64,000 nucleotides of DNA from Dermanyssus gallinae (Eukaryota > Arthropoda > Arachnida > Mesostigmata > Dermanyssidae), in assembly GCA_003439945.1 (NCBI GenBank), contig QVRM01001757.1, positions 5,001-69,000 of the forward strand, written 5' to 3'. The position numbers and the translations under genes were made by a program. Positions 48,924-59,089 of the stretch are shown here, piece by piece. The notes under the pieces were generated by a model. It saw nothing but the letters and a program-made list of their open reading frames with translations, ran no database searches and was not told the DNA's origin. Position 1 is the stretch's first letter; every line of letters begins with the position of its first letter.

Positions 48924-49436
48924 TCACCTCTGGTGGTATGTTCGTTTTCCCCTATAGATTCGGTATGCTTTGAGCTGGCCGCGAAAAGGGTGAAAGCGAA
49001 TACCGGCCGGCCACACGTTTGGGTCTAACAATTCGTTGTAGACGTCAGCCTTCACTTGCACGTGAAAGCTGTTGTAATATGCTTGATTTAAGCCTGTCAA
49101 CTTTGTTACTTTCACGTCTGCCTCTGTTCCTACAATTCGAGCTACGTACTCTTTGAGAACGTCAGCAGTGTGGGATAGCTGTAGCCGGCTGACGAAGAGC
49201 GATTTCGTTCTCGGCCTTTCTGGCACGTCGTGATCTTCTACAGCTTTTAGATCAGTCATCTTGTTCGTGCCTTTGTTCACGTGCACCACTCGGCCACGCT
49301 TCCCCATTGTCTGCCAGTTGTTGTTGTCACGTTGTCGAGCACGTCCTTTTGGCGTATGCACGTTGCGGTGCTGATCGGCGGGGTTAAAGCGGAGACGGCG
49401 CGGTGTGCTAGCAGCTGAGAGTGGTGGTGCGTACAT
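48924..49436 (-). CDS. ORF1-like protein of the same non-LTR retrotransposon
   Basis: A 170-residue frame upstream of ORF2 on the same strand. The N-terminal 60 residues are basic and Arg/Asn/Gln-rich. Residues about 75-170 (KSLFVSRLQLSHTADVLKEY ... YNSFHVQVKADVYNELLDP followed by WPAG) resemble the conserved C-terminal domain of ORF1 proteins in CR1- and Jockey-type elements, which bind the element RNA. An in-frame stop lies about 70 bp upstream of the ATG. The protein is shorter than usual and lacks an evident zinc finger, so the copy may be 5'-truncated or use a different frame upstream (an open frame lies at 49618-49277). Confidence 0.65.
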   Translation of the reverse strand: MYAPPLSAASTPRRLRFNPADQHRNVHTPKGRARQRDNNNWQTMGKRGRVVHVNKGTNKMTDLKAVEDHDVPERPRTKSLFVSRLQLSHTADVLKEYVARIVGTEADVKVTKLTGLNQAYYNSFHVQVKADVYNELLDPNVWPAGIRFHPFRGQLKAYRIYRGKRTYHQR

Positions 49437-49940
49437 ATTATTACCGCTGGTCTGTATAGGTTGCCGCTCTTGGTGGGACCTATTTGGGAACCACCATTAC
49501 GATGTTTGGGACTTACTTTCGAGCGAATGTATTGAAACGAGTGAGAAGAGCGAGCGGGGCTGCAGCGGCGTAAGGAATGGCAGTGTTCACTCTCAAGAAC
49601 GAGCCAATAGGAATACAACTAATTTGGATACAAAAGGGCATTAAGACTGGAAGTACTAGATAAAGTCAGGTTTTTTTCTATATATATATATATTCGTTGA
49701 GCGCCATTGAGCGAACGCGGGACGTTGTACCATGATACCAATCGCACATCATTTGGCATCGCACATACATATAGATCCATCGTAAGGCTCGTACGTCTTA
49801 CGATGCGTACATCGTCACCATAGATCTACTCTGTCCCCTGCTCGCCGCCAGGTATCATCTGTCGTCGTCCGAGTTTAGTAAAATCCCGATTTTCTATCTA
49901 TGTTGGTTTTACCTTTCACCCTAACAGTTCTATTCTATCT

Positions 49941-50141
49941 ACTTGAAGGTTGTCCTTGTTAACCCAATAGAAAATCAACTCAATACTATATATATATATA
50001 TTTTTTTTATCAGGTCTCTAACAGGCAGCGATTAAGGTGATCGATACGGTTCTACTGTAGCTATGGTATTTGTTCGGCTGTCTTAAACCAGTAAACTATT
50101 GAGTTGACTTACTACTGAGTTAACACGGACAACCTTCAGGT
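49941..50141. mobile_element. 200-bp terminal-inverted-repeat element (MITE-like)
   Basis: The left end ACTTGAAGGTTGTCCTTGTT continues to CAACTCAATA and is mirrored by TATTGAGTTG ... ACAACCTTCAGGT at the right: inverted repeats of about 46 bp with a handful of mismatches. The interior contains a short (TA)n and a T run. It lies about 250 bp beyond the 5' edge of the intact retrotransposon. No coding capacity. Confidence 0.65.
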
Positions 50142-51011
50142 GTCCACCAGCAATAAGAGTGATTCGATCCGCATGTATTTAGCACCAACTTTATCGCCTA
50201 TGTCGCCGTATCTAGGCATCACACGGTTCGGGCAATATTAAACATCTACATATAATAAACCGTCGGTTCCCTTAGATATTTTCTAAGCATATACATATAG
50301 AAAACGCGTTCTCTTTAAAATTAAATAAATTACTGCATATACGCGTTACGCCAGTCGTCTAAAAAAATGTTGGCCACCCCTCAAGTCAACGTTAGCCTTA
50401 CTTAAGTTTATGACTATAAAAGTAATGTGGAATATATATATATATATATATATATAAAGAACAATGTTTAGAACACTCCGGTAAATATTTATGTTGTTAA
50501 AACAGTCTATGTTTATTTAGTAAATATAAGTAGATATACTTTGTTCGCTCCATTTTCCTCTTACACAATCTTTCCCACAAAAACAATAACAACATACTTC
50601 AAGTGTAGCCTTAGTATTGTCGGCAAGCAAATCATCGACAAGTTGGGCCTGCCTACCTGACACGCCACTTTAGCAAACGTCCCATTGAACAGGATCTATT
50701 TTAAGGTTTTGAAGTCTAAGTTCGTTGTCACTTCACGATCAAACTTCAACTCAAGACGAGAGCAAAAAGCCAAAACCGTAGATCGATCTGGAGAAAGCAG
50801 CCCTATGCAAGTCCACAAGGGTCGCCTACGTTGCTGCAACTAGCGCTAATACTTCGACATATTGCTGTGCTTGATTCAAATAATCGTACAAGAGAAACGT
50901 CGCTTAAAACACAGCGTCACACGATAATCTTCTGAAGTTTTTTGACATTTCTATATAGGCATATATATATATATATATATATATGCTCGACGTCGTTCCT
51001 TACGCTAATAG

Positions 51012-51080
<69 letters not shown>

Positions 51081-52739
51081 TATATTTATAGATTCACTTG
51101 TTACGCGTTTAGCTTAACTAACACTGCTACTAAGGCACTGCATGAACAACAGGAATCTCGCAAAACGAGCGCACGTTATGGCTATTCTATATATGTATGA
51201 GTAGCCACATTTCCGTGAACAATTTTTGCTGAATTTTCTGAATACTAGGACAGAGGTTTTCTAGCCGGCGCTAGAGTAGGTAGATCTCTTTACTAATCTA
51301 AATACACGACTTTTCGTTCATACTGCGTGTCCTAATGTTGCCTCTCTCTTGTTCGTCCCTATCTTTTTCTCTGTACGACATTGTTTTAATTCCACGGAAT
51401 TCCGCAACTTATTCCTAAGGCTTTTTAGAAATGGCTTCATTATCTGTAACTCAACACAGCACGTATAGTATCTAAAAGCAAACCAGAACCTGCGGAAATC
51501 CGAATCAGAATGAGGAAGATGTGTATAACAAGCACATAATGTGAAACTGTACACAACAAGCTAATTATCAATAAACATTACCAATAGCAATAATTATAAA
51601 TTAACAAGGGTGCTAGCAGGAGTACTGCCTACCGTTGTCGCAGCCATTGTATGGACAGTAGTTGCTAATTAATTGAACAATTTCGATTTCATCCCCCTCA
51701 ATAGACGAACCTTCACATGTTTATCTAAACACAATAGTACACAGCGTACATATTATTCACTAGAAGCTTTAGAATACGCCTATCATAATTATTGGCTGGA
51801 CTGATTTAGAAACCGGCATGTCCGGAATAAAACTAAACCGCCCTTTGCAATCGGTTACACCTTGGCCGTTATTTAGAAAATTACAACAACAAAAACAGAA
51901 CGAGCTGACGAGCATCACAATGTATGTATATATTTCAGCAACACAGTTCATTCGATCGCAGCTATCGCGCGGAAAATATACAACTCCTCTGGTTCTGTGC
52001 TTCTGTGGTTTGGTACGGAATGATGCCTAGTTAGCATTGCATTAACCACTCGACTAGAACGAGGAGCGCTGTAACAGCTCATTAGACCGAACTCTGATCT
52101 AACATGTTCGGAACGGAGGATCTCTATCGCACACTGAGCCAGTGAGCCCTCGGTGGCGCTGCATGTAATTGAAGGGAGCTGAACGAGATTTCAAAGCCAG
52201 CCACTGCACGATCCTCACTAGACGGTCATCACTAAGGGGAAAAAAGCCCATTGCAATGACCTAACTTGCTTGCTTATCAACAAACATGTTTGTGAGCTAT
52301 AAGCTGTATTGCATAACAAACGTATTGCGGCGTGGTTCTCTGTGCTCCAATAGTTTGAAAGAGTCAGCTGTTATAGCGCACGAACGAACGATTCATATTG
52401 ATTTTCGACCATATCGTTTGAAGTTTGATCCTCGCTTATAATCCTCCTATTTGTGTCTCTTTGTCTCTCTTCTACGAGACAAACGGTGGCATTTCGTTGA
52501 CGCGCACATGTATAAGTCAGATCTTTATAGACAGTTTGCGCTGCTAGTGAGCAGAACAGGGTCAATCTCGCAGCAACTCAGCCTTCCTGCGATGTACTTT
52601 GATTTTGCTGCTGTTACTACAATTGCTATTATTCGTTGAAACGTTTAGTTAGTATTCTACTGAGTACACAATCATCATAGTATTACCACATCTAGGTACA
52701 ATCGTTTAAAGAGTTGGCTGGCGGGGAAAAATTATTGTA
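50142..52739. other. no gene seen; AT microsatellites
   Basis: (TA)n at 50432-50455, 50961-50984 and 51013-51085. The remainder is AT-rich unique sequence downstream of NUDT19 with unrecognised short frames. Confidence 0.5.
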
Positions 52740-52756
52740 GGGGGAGGGGGGGGGGG
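52740..52756. repeat. G-rich run
   Basis: GGGGGAGGGG then eight or more G, about 180 bp past the NUDT19 stop; on the transcript strand it is a C-rich 3' UTR element. Confidence 0.9.
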
Positions 52757-52934
52757 AGGAAAGAGGGAGAGACCACTGATTCTACAATTTCAATGGACTC
52801 TGTGAGAACGAACGAAACTTCGAGTTCTTCGAGATAGGCACGAGAAACGATAACGCGGCGGGCTTCGGCTCGATAGAATAGAGCCGTCGGCTGAGCACTG
52901 TCGTGCGGATCAGCAGCAGATGCCCGATGCTCGA

Positions 52935-53161
52935 TTACAGCATCGATTGGAAGTTCAATTGGCTTTCTCCTTTGAACGAGATGGGCGCTGGAACCCCGCG
53001 GGGAAGCGACTCGACATTGCAGTGGGCGCACGCAAATGGCCCCTGGACGTCCATTCGGTTGAGGTTAGCACAACGAGCGCGCATCTCCTCGAGGGTGAAC
53101 GGGAACTCTGGGCCCGGCCCGGCACCGTAGATGTCGGGTTCAGCTGGGTACAAGTCATCTC
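52935..53161 (-). CDS. NUDT19: NUDT19 terminal coding exon 5
   Basis: The acceptor TTGTAG precedes 53161; the first two bases complete the split Gly codon and the frame continues DDLYPAEPDIYG, matching human GDELYL. The last 60 residues (FPFTLEEMRARC ... NFQSML) do not resemble the vertebrate tail. The frame ends at TAA 52937-52935. I found no canonical AATAAA just downstream; a G-rich run (52740-52756 on the plus strand) lies within 200 bases. Confidence 0.85.
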
Positions 53162-56100
53162 CTACAACACAAGCAAACACACCACGGTAACAACATCAAT
53201 AGCGACTACAGCAGCAGCAGCAGCAACAAAACTATGGCGTTTGGTGCAAGTTGGCGCCTACCCGTTGCAGAGGAAATATCAATCCAGTTACAATCAACAT
53301 ATCACGGACGGTCCCGCCTAAGTCGAAACCTTAGTCTCGCCTGTCTGAAATTCGCTTCTCGAAGTATACCCCCAGTGCCAGCTGTGATCAACATATTAGT
53401 AGGCATATTGTGTACCAGCATTCGAAGTGTCATTACTGGTGGCGCTCGGCCAAAGCGAACAAACCGAAGGCAAGCACCATGGTGCAATCAGCAGTGCACT
53501 TCTTGCAAACATTATATGAATTAAGCACACCTTCTAGCAAAAGTTCGTCCTGAAATAATGCATATGTCGATTAAATTAAGCCGTAAATAAAGCAAGAATT
53601 ATAAAGTACGCCGTCGAGAAACGTGAGAAACGAAACTTAAAACAACTTAGAAATGGCATGTAAACAGACGCGTTACTGCGAGTCCCATTCCACATGATAT
53701 TAAAATGCTTATTCCCGCTAAATGCTTGCCGGTACCATACCCGTTCCGAGCTGTGCTCGGTGTCAGTGTGGAACGAGCCCGTTTATTTTGCATGTAGATG
53801 ACTTGGTGCTACACTTTTGCAGCCGTGCTTGCAGCAGTTCCCTTGCGACCTTGCAGCGTTACGTCAACCGAAACGAGTTGAAAATAGATGTAAATAAAAC
53901 AGAGCCATGGAAATTTCGACATGGAAGAAAATTGGCGGGCCGACAAACTTCAGCTGGAAGTTCAAAGGGCTGTCCTTTTTTGTCTTACATTTCTCCTACC
54001 TAGGAGTCATTTTTGCGTCATAAGGTGCAAACTTCTCGAGGCATACTGATGTAAGAATTCCGTGTGGATTAGAGTCTAGTCAGAGTATCCGAGACCCTAC
54101 AGCGATACGCACAGCAACAAGAATATAGATAAAACAGCAGTCATTAGTTAGTAGGCTCATGATGGCAGTACACAAAAGACGCGCAAATTTTCGATTTTGA
54201 ATAAGTGAACACACAACGGCCACTTACCGGGCAGGAGAGACACGACCCCGTCGCTAGCGGCGCCGATAACAGGCAGCCATCGGTCGACACCGAGGGACTC
54301 CCGTTCGCGGGCAAATCGCGCCAACTGGTTGTACGATGGGATGCTGGCGAAACGCGACATCTCGTAAACCTGCGGCGGTGCCAGAAACACGGCGCCGGCG
54401 CTGTACTCCTCGAGGATGGCCAGTGGTGTGGTCCACCGAAGCGTGACCACCTCGCTCTGGTCGAGAACGACCCGGGGCGTCTGATCCAGACACGCCACGT
54501 AGAAAAGCGTGTCATACCTAGTCGGCGGGCGGACACAAGATGACGCAAAACAGACCTCATCTATCATTATGGTGATTATGATGAAGTAATGTTAAGAAGA
54601 AGTCAGTACTGCGGCCATCCCTTCCTCGAGAAGGGGGGGGGGCAAAGAGGGCGACTGGATTTTGGCAGATTCGTGAGCACCACAATACCGTGGCTTCAAC
54701 AACCATGTCCGGTATCAAATATGCTAATCTAACTAATGATGATCGAACTATGACAGAAATAACACAATAGGTGACGACAATTCCAACGATGCGAATATTA
54801 GCGTACATTTTCACAATACATAATAAAATATAATAGTAATAATATTCTACTAGTAATTGCAGAGCACATCTGGCAATAGCAACAGCAACAACAACATCTA
54901 TGGCGACACCATTAAGAATGCTAAGATCGACTACGGTTTTGCAACCTCGTAGATCTCATTGTTGCTTTTTGATTGGGAAAACAATTTAAGGTTGACTTAA
55001 GATGAAAGTCATCCGTCAATTCAATGAATCCTTACTGTTATTACTCAGCTGGCGACATATACAATATACAAATCGCCATCATAAGTCGTAATATAGTTAT
55101 ACGAATAGAGTATAGAGAGTAGCAGTTCTAGCTAAGGCAATAACATTTCTACAAGGAGCCCAAAATTGTATGGGCAAAAGGAAACGACGACGAACTAGGT
55201 TCTGGGCATGGCAAATCGAGTAGGAGTAGTAGACGTTGAATTAGTTGAATTAGAACAAATAAAGAATGCATTTGTAATAGTTGTGAAAGCTGAACTAGTA
55301 CCAAAAACGAAACTGTGAAAGAAGTGGTATCATGCGCTCGTAAATAGAAGCTCGTAACAGTAACGTTTTTTTTTCTGGCCATGGCCGCGACTCCGGGACG
55401 CTGATGGCGACGCGCTGACGCCGCCTATTAACCGGCCTTAACCAGCCTTAACGTACCTGCGATGTCCGACGCTGATGGGCGTGAGCCAGTCTGACCATTC
55501 GCGCAGCGCCCACAGGTTGGGGCAGAGGCCGTTCTCGAGACACATGTCGAGCAGGGCTCGCGGCTCCGAGCGCAGCTTCTGTCGCCAACCCGTCTGGTCG
55601 ATGTCCTCCTCGAAGGCGGTCATCGGAGGCAGGCCGCCCGTCGATCCGTTGCCGTTACTGCTGCCATAGGCTGCTGGCCCGTTCCGATTGCGGCTCTGTG
55701 CTGACTCGGTGGGCGGCAACTGTGGACGGGAGCGAGCCAACAGCAGTACGCCCGTCTCCTCGAACGTCTCGCGAATGGCGCAGATCCGAAACGCCACCGA
55801 CGCCCACACGAAGTCGTCCAGGTTCACCTAATGTGTTTGAGTCGTGGCCGTGATCGTTGTTGTTTGTTTGTTGTTGTTGTTGTTGCCGCCGTCGTCAACA
55901 ACGCAACATGCGCATAGTATATGCATGTACAGCAGTATACGCAGTATCCACCAATAAGTAGTATCCACCAATAAGCAAAGACGACAACAAACGCATCATA
56001 CTCAAAATTGTTAGCAGGGGCCGCGCGGCTTCGATGTACTTCGGGCTCCGGGCACTTCTAGTAAAAATATGCAGTATACCGTACGTACGGTGTTCATGTG

Positions 56101-56274
56101 CTCTGTTGCTGTGACAAAAGTGCTGCCATGTCGTTCAATGTCATCTCTCATAGCTGGCTGGTTGAGTAGATGACGTAGTTAATATCACTGAGAGCAGCCG
56201 TGTTTGTTGCAGGATCAAAATACGTTGCTTTTTTTCATTACGAACACGTGTAATAGAATCCGCAAATAATAAAC

Positions 56275-56310
<36 letters not shown>

Positions 56311-57371
56311 GGTAAATTGTCCCTGAAATAAAAGAGCGCCTAAATCCAACGGCTTTATTGTGCCAACTTTCCTATGGCGGTAAACAATAACGTCTACTTC
56401 TTGTGTTGTCAAATTAGAACACCACTGCATAACGTGTCGTTAGCGTGAACGCATGGTCTAAACAAGGGGATCGACCTGGTTAGACGCCAGAATCTGCCGG
56501 CTTACCGGCTCTCATCATGATTACCATCATCGCCATTGTCCCACACTGTCGGCGAACGGCACGCATGCGAGCCGTTTACATAGTTACGTTATCGAAGTTG
56601 ATTAGGCACCTGTCAAATGCGACTGAATGAGAGCATTGCGATTCCCTATTGAATGGCTGAAGTCAATCAATGCATTGTGATATGATGATACGTGACTGTG
56701 TGTGTGTGACTGCCAATTACGAATACAGCAGGTGATGATGAATTGACGCGGCGTAAATCCATGAATAGAATCATTTGTTCGGTAAAGTGGTAGACACACA
56801 CACAGAGGCACGCATATCAATGTCTGTCTGACCGTCCGTCTGCCTGCCTGCGTGCGTGCGTGTTGCCTGTGTTGCATGAATGAAACGCGAGACACGAACA
56901 TCTTTCTCGTTGTGCGTGATCGTGACGGGCCGGGCGATCATCGGCGGCCGGGGTCCATCGACGCTATCCACGAAGTCCTCGCGCAGCTGTTGAGGACTGA
57001 CGCCGCACTGCTCGAACACCTTGAGCCAGTCGCGCGAGAAGTCCGACTTCTCGGCCAGCCCGCCCGGGTAGACGTAGGCGTTCGCCATAAACGACGACAG
57101 CTGGCTACGCTTCACCATCAACACCTGTAGGCGCAGCAGCAGCATTACCATTGGTAGCAGCAGCAACAACAACAACAGCCTATGCCGTCAGATGACCATG
57201 CTTTAAGCGAGCAGAGGTCGAGAGACCAACCGAAGGAGAACAAATCGAAGAGCGTAAATATATATATATATATATATATATATAGAACATATTGTAATGA
57301 TTTATTAATCATTTACAATACGTTTGCACACTCGGAAGTGCTCGCCTTAATATATATATATATTATATATA

Positions 57372-57430
<59 letters not shown>

Positions 57431-57438
57431 ATATATAT

Positions 57439-57470
<32 letters not shown>

Positions 57471-58385
57471 ATATATATTATATATATATATATATATATA
57501 TTTGAACACTCAATTACAGAGAGACAGACAGCAATATGAAGCTGAATATATATACGAATAAATTGTACCTAATAATTCTGAATTTTTACACATAGTGGTA
57601 AGTCCAAAAAGAATTGACTTAATCTCGCGTTCGAGTTGCCGGGCAATCTCTGAAACCTATAATGTGTATGATCACTCGCTATGCTACTTGCTGCTACTGT
57701 ACTAAGTCTCCGACTAATACGTTCGAAGCTTCGAATAGAAACGATAGTACGAAAGCTTGCGAAGATAAACTTACACGACGTTTTCATTTCTAGCTGCAGT
57801 AAGTGCATAGTTCTAGCCTTGATAGCTGTTGATGTTTAGATGATGAATATTGCCAGTAAAATTAACAGCTCGTAAATGTGCCAGGTCAGCTGCAGTTCGT
57901 TTTTGTTTTGGATGGTCGGGATTGCTTGATGAACATGCGTCACGAGCAGCTAGCGTGACTAGTGTGGAACTCACACACCCACTGAACCCATGTTGCTCCT
58001 CACCGACAAGCAAGCGCGAATCAGTAGCAGTGAAAGTGTTTGTTATGAAAAGCAGAAACGCTCGTGTGACCTCTGCTATTCCTGTTCCTAGAGCCGATAA
58101 CTATTTCTAATCAGAGCCAGAAGCAGAGACACTTCATACACGTGTGTCGAGTTCGCCTACCTTGTAGTCACATCGAGAGATGTTGTGGCCGTTTGAGGAC
58201 GAAGATGACGCCGCCGACGCTGCGAGTTCGCTGCCGGTCGCCGAGCCCGTCGACGATGTGGTATTCGGGTTGGCCCACTTCGTGGCGATCATGTTCGTGG
58301 CGAGGTCTTTGCCCACGACTTCGGACATCGGCGCCCGACATGCCACGATCAGGCTAGCCGCCTCACGCCAAGCTGGCGCGTTCAT
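52935..58385 (-). CDS. NUDT19: NUDT19-like Nudix hydrolase (CoA / acyl-CoA diphosphatase), complete five-exon gene
   Basis: Joining 58385-58161, 57124-56900, 55827-55457, 54517-54228 and 53161-52935 gives an uninterrupted 445-residue protein. Seen: an N-terminal WREAASLIVA segment, YVYPGG (about 94-97), the Nudix core RETFEETG (169-176), LWALREWSDWLTP, RRYDTLFYVACL, LAPPQVYEMSRFA, RWLPV and SLLPGDDLYP, all in the order known for vertebrate NUDT19/RP2p. Every intron is GT-AG and the phases fit (0, 0, 2, 1). Family knowledge: these enzymes cleave CoA and acyl-CoAs to 3',5'-ADP and (acyl-)4'-phosphopantetheine, usually in peroxisomes. As in the family, the Nudix box is split, with the GG and RExxEExG parts separated by an insert. 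The protein is longer than the roughly 375-residue human form because of Ser/Thr-rich and Asn/Gly-rich stretches. The C-terminus SML is only a weak peroxisomal-signal look-alike. Family assignment is very secure; the exact start and 3' exon are slightly less so. Confidence 0.93.
53162..54227 (-). other. NUDT19 intron 4 carrying a retroelement fragment
   Basis: A 1,066-bp GT-AG intron. It contains a plus-strand (antisense to the gene) reverse-transcriptase remnant at about 53.72-54.06 kb, listed separately, and a short CAG/CAA run at 53211-53228. The remainder has no recognisable content. Confidence 0.85.
53722..54062 (+). pseudogene. reverse-transcriptase remnant in NUDT19 intron 4
   Basis: The plus strand encodes FILHVDDLVLHFCS (catalytic YxDD changed to HVDD), LQRYVNRNELKIDVNKTE and KFRHGRKLA; after a frameshift HFSYLGVIFAS, an in-frame stop, then GANFSRHTD. 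This is the RT palm/thumb order (YADD, NGLKIN..KT, YLGV). It belongs to a different lineage from the 46-49 kb element. Confidence 0.7.
54228..54517 (-). CDS. NUDT19: NUDT19 coding exon 4
   Basis: Acceptor CGACTAG before 54517; a near-perfect donor GTAAGTG follows CCCG. Codon phases 2 and 1 close exactly with the neighbouring exons. It encodes RRYDTLFYVACLDQ, the SEVVTLRWTTP strand, LAPPQVYEMSRFASI, LGVDRWLPV and DGVVSLLPG, each with a clear human NUDT19 counterpart. Confidence 0.93.
54518..55456 (-). other. NUDT19 intron 3
   Basis: A 939-bp GT-AG intron. It holds a ten-base G tract at 54633-54642 (plus strand) and otherwise unique-looking AT-rich sequence. Short open frames inside show no family resemblance. 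Confidence 0.85.
55457..55827 (-). CDS. NUDT19: NUDT19 coding exon 3 (Nudix catalytic helix)
   Basis: Acceptor ACATTAG before 55827; donor GTACGT from 55456 in phase 2. It encodes VNLDDFVWASVAFRICAIRE and TFEETG, the metal-binding RExxEExG helix with all glutamates present. A roughly 30-residue Asn/Gly/Ser insert follows, then WRQKLRSEPRALLDMC and LWALREWSDWLTP. The equivalent human order is VAFRICAVREAFEEAG ... WALHNWSAWLTP. Confidence 0.93.
55828..56899 (-). other. NUDT19 intron 2
   Basis: A 1,072-bp intron between GTTCGT and ACATTAG. It contains a TTG run near 55855-55885, an (AT)n array at 56274-56301, a tandemly duplicated 16-base segment near 55945-55976 and a TG/GTC-rich stretch near 56695-56870. 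No coding content is recognised. Confidence 0.8.
56900..57124 (-). CDS. NUDT19: NUDT19 coding exon 2
   Basis: 75 codons between the acceptor CTACAG (57130-57125) and the donor GTTCGT after GAT, phase 0 at both ends. It encodes VLMVKRSQLSSFMANAYVYP followed by GG, the first part of the split Nudix fold, then DFSRDWLKVF as in human RSADWLGLF. The polypyrimidine tract is partly replaced by a CAA/CAG-type trinucleotide run on the other strand. The donor is non-consensus at +3 to +6, but it is the only one that keeps the frame into exon 3. Confidence 0.88.
57125..58160 (-). other. NUDT19 intron 1 with a large AT array
   Basis: A 1,036-bp intron (GTAGGC ... CTACAG). It contains (TA)n at 57256-57284 and a roughly 150-bp imperfect TA array at 57349-57500 broken by regularly placed ATTAT interruptions. 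The open frames at 57.57-58.1 kb look like chance frames. Confidence 0.8.
57349..57500. repeat. periodically interrupted (TA)n in NUDT19 intron 1
   Basis: TA blocks separated by ATTAT at roughly 20-bp spacing in the second half, suggesting a higher-order repeat built on a TA array. Confidence 0.9.
58161..58385 (-). CDS. NUDT19: NUDT19 coding exon 1
   Basis: The start ATG at 58385-58383 opens a frame beginning MNAPAWREAASLIVA, which lines up with the WRRAASIVLAAG start of vertebrate NUDT19. Upstream in-frame GTG codons are not needed. The exon ends in AAG followed by the donor GTAGGC (58160-58155), phase 0, after 75 codons. Residues about 35-65 are a Ser/Thr/Ala-rich stretch with no counterpart I recognise. 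Two bases before the ATG is a strong acceptor-like sequence (pyrimidine-rich, ending CACAG), so a 5'-UTR intron may precede this exon. Confidence 0.88.
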
Positions 58386-58885
58386 CGCTGTGGAAAGCAC
58401 ACCGAGCACATATACGATGTAACTATACTGTTGCTTTGTCGATGACGTGTGAATGTATCAGTGATCAACACGACCGTACACGGGCATCAGTCATAAAACA
58501 TCTACAAATTAAGCCATGGTCACCGTACATGTTATCAATAAAACGCGCTTGACTAAAAATGACGGCTGATAACTGGAGAGACGGGGAGGGAGGAAGGATT
58601 TAGGAAAACCCGTCCACAACTTAGCAAGCATAGCACAGACGTAATGGTCAGCAGGACGGTCGAAAGCCAAACAGGAACAAAAATAGAACAAAAACGTCTC
58701 TGTTTAGTCTGTCTCTCTGTCTGTGTCTGCCCGCCTGTATATGTATTGCACCCAGCGGGCGACGTGACGTCTCTCAACGAAGCAATCTCGACGATGCCTA
58801 CGAAGCAAAGCTCGCACGCTAATTAGCGTTGATTGGCTGCTCGGTTGTTGGCTGTCATGTGGTTGTGGAGGCGACGCGTCGCGGT

Positions 58886-59083
58886 TGTCCTGGTGCATTT
58901 GAATGTCCTGGTGCACATGCATGTCCTGCTGCAGATGCTTGTCTTAGTGCACGTGCATGTCCTGGTGCACATGCATGTCCTGGCGCCCATGCATGTCCTG
59001 GTGCAGATGCATGTCCTGGTGCACATGCATGGCATGGTGCACATGTATGTCCTGATGTATATGCGTGTCCTGGTGCATATGCT
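58886..59083. repeat. 18-bp minisatellite, 11 units
   Basis: Eleven consecutive 18-base units of the form TGTCCTGGTGCACATGCA with point differences and no length changes, starting about 500 bp upstream of the NUDT19 ATG. Because the unit is a multiple of three, frames on both strands stay open and read as hexapeptide repeats (ACPGAH or CAPGHA). The length regularity could reflect coding constraint or simply recent expansion. Confidence 0.9.
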
Positions 59084-59089
59084 ACGGCG

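Larger units (their letters stand above)
45900..49693 (-). mobile_element. near-complete APE-type non-LTR retrotransposon bounded by (TA)n
   Basis: A unit of ORF1 and ORF2 with a roughly 140-bp 3' UTR that runs directly into (TA)n at 45900-45942, and a 5' side ending at (TA)n at 49678-49693. Boundaries are inferred from the loss of coding sequence and the microsatellites. I could not find a target-site duplication other than TA itself. Confidence 0.75.

Noticed and set aside
58386..58409. Upstream in-frame GTG as NUDT19 start
   Set aside because: The ATG at 58385 begins the conserved WREAAS region and a splice acceptor lies between the two.
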